15,947 bases of DNA from the NCBI GenBank assembly GCA_020201365.1, contig JAIVGV010000295.1:1-15947 (forward strand), given 5' to 3'. Made by a program: the position numbers and the translations under genes. Under the pieces are notes generated by a model, which was not told the DNA's origin, did no database searches, and saw nothing but the letters and a program-made list of their open reading frames with translations. Below, one piece after another: positions 1 through 6,300 of the stretch; the stretch's first letter is position 1, and each line of letters begins with the position of its first letter. This DNA comes from Acidobacteriota bacterium (lineage in GTDB: Bacteria > Acidobacteriota > Blastocatellia > Pyrinomonadales > Pyrinomonadaceae).

Positions 1-570
1 GAGCTGATACGGAAGCTGACGGGCGCGCACCAGTTCGAGCTGCCGGAGTCTCTGGTCGCCTACCAGTCGCAGCGCCTGCTCGAGTCAACCGTGCGCGATA
101 TGATGCAGCGCGGCGTCGATCCGCGTCAGTCCGGCTTCAACTGGGAGGGGATGCAGGACGTCTTCCGCGCGCGCGCCGAGGAGGATTTGCGCGGCTCGCT
201 GCTCCTCGAGCGCATCGCCGACGCGGAGCAGATCGAGCCGTCGGACGAGGAGATCAATCAGGAGATCGAGTCTATCGCGGCGGCGACCAGACAGACGCCG
301 GAGCAGGTGAGGGCTGCCTTGACAAAGCAGGGGGGCGAACGTAGCATCGCCGACAGGTTGCGCCACCGCAAGGCGCTCGACCTGCTCGTCGAAAACGCGC
401 GGGTGCGCGACGAAGAGTGGCGCGAAGACGGAGAACTTCGCACGACCGACGCGACGGCAACCGATCGGACGGACGCGGACGAGGCGACGGCAAACGTCGA
501 GCCGCGGGCGAGCGAAGCGGCGGCGGGCGGCGCGTCGAGCGAGTCGCCGCGGAGCGAGGATCAGAGTTGA
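1..570 (+). CDS. tig: Trigger factor, C-terminal part (5' end outside window)
   Basis: Ribosome-associated chaperone and prolyl isomerase that meets nascent chains at the exit tunnel. Only the last 189 residues are visible; the frame is open from base 1, so the gene is cut by the window edge and the GTG at 91 is an internal codon, not a start. The visible part is the helical C-terminal chaperone domain: a stretch around ELPESLVAYQSQRLLEST matches the family's LP-x(3)-E helix, followed by long charged helices with the typical GxLLLERIA-like and EEINQEIE-like segments. The last ~40 residues are an acidic, Ala/Thr/Ser-rich low-complexity tail, a common ending for this family. The order tig-clpP-clpX is the classic bacterial arrangement and supports the call. 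The ribosome-binding and PPIase domains cannot be checked here. Confidence 0.9.
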   Translation, partial: ELIRKLTGAHQFELPESLVAYQSQRLLESTVRDMMQRGVDPRQSGFNWEGMQDVFRARAEEDLRGSLLLERIADAEQIEPSDEEINQEIESIAAATRQTPEQVRAALTKQGGERSIADRLRHRKALDLLVENARVRDEEWREDGELRTTDATATDRTDADEATANVEPRASEAAAGGASSESPRSEDQS

Positions 571-596
571 GGGCGCGGCGCGTGAGCCGTTACAAT
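567..596 (+). promoter_or_regulatory. Candidate sigma70-type promoter for clpP
   Basis: TTGAGG (567-572, overlapping the tig stop codon) and TACAAT (591-596) are separated by 18 bases. They match the consensus at 4/6 and 5/6. Transcription would start near 603, giving clpP a leader of about 120 nt that contains the large hairpin at 616-679. This is sequence inspection only. Confidence 0.45.
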
Positions 597-615
597 TCGT
601 GCAGCACGGTTTCGC

Positions 616-679
616 AAGAGACCGCTTTTGAAATTTCAAATTTGAAATTTTAGATTTGAAATCTCAGACGCGGTCTCTT
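616..679. repeat. Large inverted repeat between tig and clpP with AT-rich palindromic core
   Basis: The outer arms AAGAGACCGC (616-625) and GCGGTCTCTT (670-679) are perfect complements. Between them lies the perfect 20-base palindrome AAATTTCAAATTTGAAATTT (631-650) and the near-palindrome AGATTTGAAATCT (652-664). The core consists of the word TTTGAAA repeated in both orientations, and it is strikingly AT-rich in a GC-rich genome. No T-run follows, so it is not a typical intrinsic terminator. If the 567-596 promoter is real, it sits in the clpP leader RNA. Confidence 0.7.
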
Positions 680-724
680 CGCACATGCGGGCAGTTTCCC
701 CGACGTTTGAGGAGTTAAAGAGCC

Positions 725-1309
725 ATGGCACTAGTCCCGATGGTCGTCGAGCAGACCTCGCGCGGCGAGCGCGCGTTCGACATCTACTCGCGTCTCCTGA
801 AAGACAACATCATCTTCATCAGCACGCCGATTGACGACGGCATCGCGAACCTCATCGTCGCGCAGCTCATCTACCTCGAAGCCGAAGACCCCGAGAAGGA
901 CATCCACCTCTACATCAACTCGCCCGGCGGCTCGATCACCGCGGGGATGGCGATCTACGACACGATGCAGTTCATCCGACCGGACGTCTCCACGCTCTGC
1001 GTCGGTCAGTGCGCCTCGATGGCGGCGCTCCTTTTGGCGGCGGGCGCGAAGGGCAAGCGGTTCGCGCTCCCGAACTCGCGCATCCTCATCCACCAGCCTT
1101 CGGGCGGCGCGGAAGGTCAGGCGACCGACATCCGCATCATGGCGGAAGAGATCATCCGCATGAGAGAGTTGACCTCGAACATCCTCGCCAAGCATTCGGG
1201 TCAGTCCTACGAGACCATCGAGCGCGACGTGGAGCGCGACCGCATCATGTCCTCGATGCAGGCGAAGGAGTACGGGCTCATCGACGAAGTGATCGCGCGC
1301 AGGCAGTGA
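725..1309 (+). CDS. clpP: ATP-dependent Clp protease proteolytic subunit
   Basis: Serine peptidase that forms the double-heptamer chamber of the ClpXP machine in the cytosol. At 194 residues it has the usual length. The catalytic triad is complete: Ser98 in GQCASMAA, His123 in ILIHQPSGG, and Asp172 in ERDRIMS. The family signature YINSPGGS is at residues 63-70. The ATG at 725 is preceded by GGAG at 711-714, 10 bases upstream. Immediately downstream clpX encodes its unfoldase partner, but a terminator-like hairpin (1325-1352) and a 223-base gap separate them, so clpX may also be transcribed on its own. No propeptide is obvious beyond the first residues (MALVPMVVEQ is the normal family N-terminus). 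Confidence 0.97.
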   Translation: MALVPMVVEQTSRGERAFDIYSRLLKDNIIFISTPIDDGIANLIVAQLIYLEAEDPEKDIHLYINSPGGSITAGMAIYDTMQFIRPDVSTLCVGQCASMAALLLAAGAKGKRFALPNSRILIHQPSGGAEGQATDIRIMAEEIIRMRELTSNILAKHSGQSYETIERDVERDRIMSSMQAKEYGLIDEVIARRQ

Positions 1310-1324
1310 CGACAAGATCAAGCG

Positions 1325-1352
1325 GCGGCGCGTGAACTCGCTCACGCGCCGC
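1325..1352 (+). terminator. Hairpin after clpP, possible terminator or attenuator
   Basis: GCGGCGCGTGA (1325-1335) and TCACGCGCCGC (1342-1352) form a perfect 11-bp stem with a 6-base loop, 15 bases after the clpP stop codon. It is followed by a pyrimidine-rich CT tract rather than a clean T-run, so termination may be partial. Confidence 0.45.
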
Positions 1353-1417
1353 GTCTCTCTCCTCTCAAACGCCTCCCACCTCCGCGCGCCGCCGCCGCAC
1401 TTTTCCCGGCGAGCGCG

Positions 1418-1446
1418 TAGACATTTCCGCCGGATTGTTGTAGAAA
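1418..1446 (+). promoter_or_regulatory. Candidate promoter for clpX
   Basis: TAGACA (1418-1423) and TAGAAA (1441-1446) are 17 bases apart, with 5/6 and 4/6 consensus matches. They lie after the 1325-1352 hairpin and about 87 bases before the clpX start. This is consistent with clpX having its own transcription start, but is weak evidence alone. Confidence 0.35.
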
Positions 1447-1532
1447 TCAACTTGCGGCGACCGAACCCGAGTCGCCCTCGCCGACCTGAGTCGTCCCGGT
1501 TAAGCTCTCAAGCACACGGAGTCCCCAGCCCG

Positions 1533-2777
1533 ATGGTAAGAAGACCTGATGACACGTTGCGGTGCTCGTTCTGCGGCAAGTCGCAGAACGAGGTGAAGAA
1601 GCTCATCGCCGGTCCCACCGTTTACATCTGCAACGAGTGCATTGACATCTGCAACGAGATCATCACGGACGACCAGCAGGCGGAAGCCGTCGCCTCTCGC
1701 CCGCCGCTGCCGAAGCCTTCCGAGATCAAGTCGTTCCTCGACGAGTACGTCATCGGTCAGGAGGAGACGAAGAAGCGCCTCGCCGTCGCCGTCTATCAGC
1801 ACTACAAGCGGATCGAGATCGCGCGCCGCAGATCAGATGTTGAGATTCAAAAGTCCAACATCCTCCTCATCGGACCGACCGGCACGGGCAAGACCCTGCT
1901 CGCGCAGACGCTCGCGCGGATGCTCTCAGTCCCCTTCACCATCGTTGACGCGACGACCCTGACCGAGGCGGGCTACGTCGGCGAGGACGTGGAGAACATC
2001 ATCCTCAAGCTGCTGCAAGCCGCGAACGGCGACGTGGAGCGCGCGCAGCAGGGCATCATCTACATTGACGAGGTTGACAAGATTTGCCGCAAGGACGAGA
2101 ACCCCTCGATCACGCGCGACGTGTCGGGCGAGGGCGTCCAGCAGGCTCTCTTGAAGATTCTCGAAGGCACGGTCGCCAACGTCCCGCCGCAGGGCGGCAG
2201 GAAGCACCCGCACCAGGAGTTCTTCCCCGTTGACACGACGAACATCCTCTTCATCTGCGGCGGCGCGTTCGTCGGGCTGGAGAAGGTCGTCGAGAAGCGG
2301 ATGCGTAACAAGTCGTTCGGCTTCCGCGCCGAGATCAAAGACAAGACCGAGCGCTACGCCGAATCCCTCGCGCAGGTGCAGCCCGAAGACCTGGTGCGCT
2401 ACGGCTTGATCCCGGAGTTCGTCGGTCGCCTCCCCGTCCACGGCGTCCTGCACGAGCTGGACGAAGGCGCGCTCATCAGAATTCTCACCGAACCGAAGAA
2501 CGCGCTCGTCAAGCAGTACCAGAAAAAGTTCGAGTACGACAACGTCAAGCTCCGCTTCACCGAGGACGCGCTCAAGGCGATCGCGCGACAGGCGGTCGAG
2601 CGCCACGTCGGCGCGCGCGGGCTGATGATGATCCTCGAAGAGCTGCTGCTCGACGCGATGTACACGCTCCCCAGCCAGAAGCGGGTCAAAGAGTTCGTCA
2701 TCACCTCCGAGATGGTCGAGCGCCGCCGCGCCGTGCCGGGCGAGTCGCTCACGGGCGTTGACGACGCCGCCGCCTGA
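1533..2777 (+). CDS. clpX: ATP-dependent Clp protease, ATP-binding unfoldase subunit ClpX
   Basis: AAA+ hexameric unfoldase that recognises tagged proteins and feeds them into ClpP. The product is 414 residues, the normal length. The N-terminal zinc-binding domain has four cysteines (Cys11, Cys14, Cys33, Cys36). Walker A is GPTGTGKT (114-121) and Walker B is IIYIDE (175-180). The substrate-gripping pore loop GYVGED is at 147-152, the second pore-loop segment PSITRDVSGEG at about 191-201, the RKH loop around 223-225, and sensor/arginine region GLIPEFVGRLP at 291-301. I chose ATG 1533 because the protein then starts exactly as ClpX does and GGAG (1518-1521) lies 11 bases upstream. The frame stays open upstream to 1332, but those extra 67 codons resemble no ClpX N-terminus and cross the predicted promoter. 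Confidence 0.97.
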   Translation: MVRRPDDTLRCSFCGKSQNEVKKLIAGPTVYICNECIDICNEIITDDQQAEAVASRPPLPKPSEIKSFLDEYVIGQEETKKRLAVAVYQHYKRIEIARRRSDVEIQKSNILLIGPTGTGKTLLAQTLARMLSVPFTIVDATTLTEAGYVGEDVENIILKLLQAANGDVERAQQGIIYIDEVDKICRKDENPSITRDVSGEGVQQALLKILEGTVANVPPQGGRKHPHQEFFPVDTTNILFICGGAFVGLEKVVEKRMRNKSFGFRAEIKDKTERYAESLAQVQPEDLVRYGLIPEFVGRLPVHGVLHELDEGALIRILTEPKNALVKQYQKKFEYDNVKLRFTEDALKAIARQAVERHVGARGLMMILEELLLDAMYTLPSQKRVKEFVITSEMVERRRAVPGESLTGVDDAAA

Positions 2778-2949
2778 AACATTTTTCGACAGAGCAGTAC
2801 GACGCCCGCAGCGCCGCACCGGCAAGCGCGGGGGTCTCACGCCCATCAGCCTCGCCCCGTAGAGACAGCACGCGCGCCGTCTTTCGCGTTCGCGTCTCAC
2901 ACGAACTTCTCATGACGCGCCGCCTCGGTAAAGGCGGACTCACAAGACC

Positions 2950-3391
2950 ATGAGCCAGCCCTCTATCACTTTCGGACCGCGAGCCAACCAGGCGGTCGTC
3001 AGCGTCCACACGATCAACGTGCTGACGGAGATACTCAACGCCGCGAAACTCGCCTCCTGCATGATCACGAGCACGAGCCGCACGCCCGCCGAGCAGGCGC
3101 GGATCATGTTCCAGAACATCGCGAGCAAGGGCGTCGCGGCGCAGAAGCAGCTCTACGCCGCGCCGGGCCGCGCCGTCATTGACGACGCTCGGACCTTCGA
3201 CCGTGAGCCACCACTGCGCCGACCCCGCGAAGCTGAACGTCGTTGACGTGGCGCCCTCGTCGGTCGCCAGCGGCGCGAGATTCGTGCAAGCCGTGCAGTC
3301 GGCGATCAAGGCGGGCAAGGTCAGCAAGCTGCTCACGCCCGGCAACAACGATCCGGCGTTCCACATCGAAATCCCGCAGCCGACCGCCTGA
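2950..3391 (+). pseudogene. Broken gene: M15-like peptidoglycan peptidase with internal deletion and frameshift
   Basis: Two overlapping frames together read as one protein. Frame 1 (2950-~3183) gives residues 1-78, MSQPSITFGP... through an ITSTSRTPAEQAR segment to AAPGRAVID. The sequence then continues sensibly only in frame 2 from about 3179, LGPSTVSHHCADP... to the stop at 3391. The second half keeps features expected of M15-type zinc carboxypeptidases: a Ser-x-His with a downstream Asp in NVVDVAPSS, and a terminal H-x-E in AFHIEIPQP. From memory of similar proteins, a middle segment seems to be missing at the join. AAGGCGG (2931-2937) is a possible weak ribosome site. Alternatives are a sequencing or assembly error, or two short separate proteins. 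The family call is moderate; the frame break is directly visible. Confidence 0.6.
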
Positions 3392-3415
3392 CGCGAGCCG
3401 CCGCCGATCACCCTC

Positions 3416-3445
3416 TGGCTTTCGACCCGCGCCTCCTGCTAGAAT
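3416..3445 (+). promoter_or_regulatory. Possible promoter for the histidine kinase gene
   Basis: A good -10 hexamer, TAGAAT (3440-3445), lies about 160 bases before the kinase start. The best -35 candidate at an 18-base spacing, TGGCTT (3416-3421), is poor. No better candidate was seen in 3392-3606. Confidence 0.3.
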
Positions 3446-3606
3446 GGCGCTCCCCCCGAAACCCGTCGCCCGTGTGATCTCGTCTTTGACGCACACGCGG
3501 GGGCTGCACGGTCGTTCGCGGCTCGACAGCTCCCTGCGACATCCACTCGCGCGCCGTGTGAAGTCACGAGCCCGACACGCGACGCATAACGCGGAGGCAC
3601 TTTTCT

Positions 3607-6123
3607 GTGAAAGCGATTGAAGAGATTAACGCGGCGGGCGAAGCCGCCCTGCGACTCGCCGCCGTGCACGAGTTCGCGCGCCCGGACTGGCGCATGGCGC
3701 GCGAGGGCGAACACTTCGTACAGTTCTACGAGGACGAGTCCTGCCTGCTCGAATCGCTGGTCGGCTTCTTCGGCGAGGGGCTCGAAGCGGGCGACTCGTG
3801 CGTCGTCGTCTCGTCCGGCGGGCGGCGCGGCGCGCTCGAAGAGCGGCTGCGCGCGTCCGGGTACGACGTGGACGCGGCGGAAGCGCGCGGTCGCTACGTC
3901 GCGCTCGACGCCGAGGAGACGCTCGCCGCGTTCACCGTCAACGATTCGCTCGAGGCGCGCCGCTTCGAGCAAGTGATCGGCGGCGTCGTCGCGCGCGCGG
4001 CGGCGGCGGGCGGGCGCGTGCGCGCCTACGGCGACATGGTGTCGGTGCTGTGCACGCGCGGGCGGCACGCCGACGCGCTGCGCCTCGAAGAGATGTGGAA
4101 CGAGCTGGGGGGCAAGCACGCCTTCTCGCTCTTCTGCGCCTACCCGCTCTCAAACTTCGAGGGCGAGGCGCACGCCGCCTCGCTCGCAGGCGTCTGCGCG
4201 GGCCACGCGCGCGTCATCCCCGCCGAGAGCTACTCGTCGCTGGCGAGCGACGACGAGCGCCTGCGCGTCATCGCGCGCCTCCAGCAGAAGGCGAACTCGC
4301 TCGAAGCCGAGATCGCCGAGCGCATGCGCGTCGAAACCGAGCTGCGCGCGCTCAAGGAGGAGCTGGAAGTGCAGGTCGAAGACCTGCGGCGGCTGCACGA
4401 GCTGAGCGTCGGTCTGGCGGGCACGCTCGACGCCGAGTCGGTGCTCGTCCGGGTGCTGCGCGGGGCGATGAGCGTGCACGGGACCGACATGGGTCTGCTC
4501 TCGCTCTGCGACCCCGCGCGCGACGGGCTCGATCTCAAGGCTCACAGCGGCTTCGGCTCGGTGCTCGACGCGATCGAGTTCGTCCCCCGCGGCGGCGGCG
4601 CGTGCGGCACGGCTTACGAGCAGCGCGAGAGGATCGTCATCGAAGACGTCGAGGTTGATCCCGTCTTCGCGCCGTACCGCGGGCTGGCGCGCGCGGTCGG
4701 CTTCCGCGCGGTGCACAGCACGCCGCTCTTCACGCGCGGCGGCGAGATCACCGGCGTGCTCTCCGTACACTTCCGCGAGCCGCGCCAGCCGACCGAGCGC
4801 GAGGTGCGCCTGATGGACTTGTACGCGCGCATGGCTGCCGACGTGATCGAGTGCGCCCGGCTCTACGAGCGCGCGCGGCGCGAGTCGGAGGAGCGCGCGC
4901 GGCTCTTGGAGAGCGAGCGCCTCGCGCGCGCCGAGGCGGAGGCGGCGAGCCGCCTGAAGGACGAGTTCCTCGCCACCGTCTCGCACGAGCTGCGCACCCC
5001 GCTCAACGCCATCATGGGCTGGTCGCACATGCTCGGCGCGGGCGGGCTCGACGCGGCGACGCGCGCGCGCGCCGTCGAGACCATCGAGCGCAACGCGCAG
5101 GCGCAGGCGCAACTGATCGAGGACATCCTGGACGTTTCGCGCGTCATCACCGGCAAGCTCAGCCTCGACATCGCGCCCGTGGACGTGGCGTCGGTCATCA
5201 ACGCGGCGGTTGACTCGGTGCAGTTGGCTGCCGACGCGAAGGGCATCCAGTTGGAGGTCTCGCTCGACCGCTCGGCGCGCAACGTCGCGGGCGACGCGGC
5301 GCGCCTGCGTCAGGTCGTCTGGAATTTAGTCTCGAACGCGATCAAGTTCACGCCCGCGTCGGGCCGCGTCCGCGTCGGGCTCGAACACGCGGGCGCGCAC
5401 GCGCGGCTGACGGTGAGCGACACGGGCTGCGGCATCGCGCCGGAGTTCCTGCCGCACGTCTTCGACCGCTTCCGCCAAGCCGACGGCACGAGCACGCGGC
5501 GGCACGGCGGTCTGGGCTTGGGGCTCGCCATCGTGCGCCACCTCGTCGAGCTGCACGGCGGGACGGTCGCGGCGCAGAGCGGCGGCGAGGGTCGCGGCGC
5601 GACCTTCACCGTCACGCTCCCGCTCGCGCTCGACGAGGAGCGCGCCACACGCCGCCGCGGTCGGCGCGCCGCGGACTTGCGGCAGGGCGTGGAAACGGCG
5701 GGGCGCGTGAAGTCGCTCCCTTCGCTCGAAGGCGTCGGCGTGCTCGTCGTTGACGACGACGCGGACGCGCTGCGGATGCTCGATCTCATCCTCGCGGGTC
5801 GCGGCGCGCGCGTCGTCACCGCCTCGTCGGTCGCCGGCGCGCTCGAGGCGCTGGAGGCTTTCGCGCCCGCCGTCGTCGTCTCCGATCTGGCGATGCCCGG
5901 CGACGACGGCTACGCGCTCGTCGAGCGGCTGCGCGCCCTCGACGCCGCGCGCGGCACGCAGACCCCCGCGGTCGCGCTGACGGCTTACGCCCGCGTGGAG
6001 GATCGCGCGCGCGCCCTCGCCGCGGGCTTCAACATGTTCGTCGCCAAGCCCGTCGAGCTCGACGAGCTGGTGACGGCGGTCGCGCACCTCGCGGGGGCCG
6101 GCGAGTCCTCTTCGTCGCACTGA
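3607..6123 (+). CDS. Hybrid sensor histidine kinase: MEDS-GAF-HisKA-HATPase-receiver
   Basis: A soluble multidomain kinase of 838 residues with no signal peptide or membrane segment. In order: a MEDS-type sensory domain (about 30-185; HFVQFYEDESCLLESL... ending FSLFCAYPLSNF, the DcmR-type fold), a coiled coil (about 220-265), a GAF domain (about 270-415), a second short coiled coil, and a HisKA dimerisation domain with phosphoacceptor His460 in ATVSHELRTPLN. The HATPase domain has an N box with Asn573/Asn577, G1 DTGCGI (605-610) and G2 GGLGLGLAI. A C-terminal receiver (711-830) has Asp716-718, phosphoacceptor Asp760, Thr792 and Lys814. All key residues are present. The GTG start is supported by GGAGG (3593-3597), 9 bases upstream. 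There is no DNA-binding domain or adjacent response regulator, so the output is unknown. MEDS domains are thought to sense small ligands; the signal cannot be told here. Confidence 0.92.
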   Translation: MKAIEEINAAGEAALRLAAVHEFARPDWRMAREGEHFVQFYEDESCLLESLVGFFGEGLEAGDSCVVVSSGGRRGALEERLRASGYDVDAAEARGRYVALDAEETLAAFTVNDSLEARRFEQVIGGVVARAAAAGGRVRAYGDMVSVLCTRGRHADALRLEEMWNELGGKHAFSLFCAYPLSNFEGEAHAASLAGVCAGHARVIPAESYSSLASDDERLRVIARLQQKANSLEAEIAERMRVETELRALKEELEVQVEDLRRLHELSVGLAGTLDAESVLVRVLRGAMSVHGTDMGLLSLCDPARDGLDLKAHSGFGSVLDAIEFVPRGGGACGTAYEQRERIVIEDVEVDPVFAPYRGLARAVGFRAVHSTPLFTRGGEITGVLSVHFREPRQPTEREVRLMDLYARMAADVIECARLYERARRESEERARLLESERLARAEAEAASRLKDEFLATVSHELRTPLNAIMGWSHMLGAGGLDAATRARAVETIERNAQAQAQLIEDILDVSRVITGKLSLDIAPVDVASVINAAVDSVQLAADAKGIQLEVSLDRSARNVAGDAARLRQVVWNLVSNAIKFTPASGRVRVGLEHAGAHARLTVSDTGCGIAPEFLPHVFDRFRQADGTSTRRHGGLGLGLAIVRHLVELHGGTVAAQSGGEGRGATFTVTLPLALDEERATRRRGRRAADLRQGVETAGRVKSLPSLEGVGVLVVDDDADALRMLDLILAGRGARVVTASSVAGALEALEAFAPAVVVSDLAMPGDDGYALVERLRALDAARGTQTPAVALTAYARVEDRARALAAGFNMFVAKPVELDELVTAVAHLAGAGESSSSH

Positions 6124-6126
6124 CGA

Positions 6127-6145
6127 CGGCGGCTGCTCGCCGCCG
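6127..6145 (+). terminator. GC-rich hairpin directly after the kinase gene
   Basis: CGGCGGC (6127-6133) and GCCGCCG (6139-6145) form a 7-bp stem with a 5-base loop, 3 bases after the stop codon. There is no T-run, so it may only stabilise the 3' end or assist Rho-independent pausing. Confidence 0.3.
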
Positions 6146-6207
6146 CGCGGAGCCGGCCCGAGATCGCGCCGAAAAACTGCTCAGTGGCGCGCCCGCGCCA
6201 AATGTTC

Positions 6208-6213
6208 TACAAT
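6208..6213 (+). promoter_or_regulatory. Candidate -10 element for lon
   Basis: TACAAT is a 5/6 match about 90 bases before the lon start. The region 17-18 bases upstream (around 6184-6190) has no recognisable -35. The same hexamer is the proposed clpP -10. Transcription from here would include the hairpin at 6229-6264. Confidence 0.4.
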
Positions 6214-6228
6214 TGAGTTTGCCCGCGT

Positions 6229-6264
6229 GAGAGGCGAGCGCGACATAAAAGCGGCTCGCCTCTC
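6229..6264 (+). promoter_or_regulatory. Stable hairpin in the lon leader
   Basis: GAGAGGCGAGC (6229-6239) and GCTCGCCTCTC (6254-6264) are perfect 11-base complements around a 14-base loop containing ATAAAA. It begins about 15 bases after the predicted -10 and ends 36 bases before the start codon. With no T-run it is not a standard terminator. It could be an operator as DNA or a structural element as RNA. It does not match the CIRCE sequence. Confidence 0.5.
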
Positions 6265-6300
6265 CGTTTCAGGAGTTTCGACGAGAGAAAGTCTTAATCT

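Noticed and set aside
1332..1532. 67-codon upstream extension of clpX
   Set aside because: Starts inside the hairpin after clpP, is Arg/Pro/Ser-rich, and the normal ClpX N-terminus with ribosome site begins at 1533.
4150..5112. Long - strand frame opposite the histidine kinase
   Set aside because: Low-complexity Arg/Ala/Leu composition; the kinase on the + strand has complete motifs across the same bases.
6229..6264. CIRCE/HrcA operator before lon
   Set aside because: An inverted repeat is present but its sequence and spacing differ from the CIRCE consensus.
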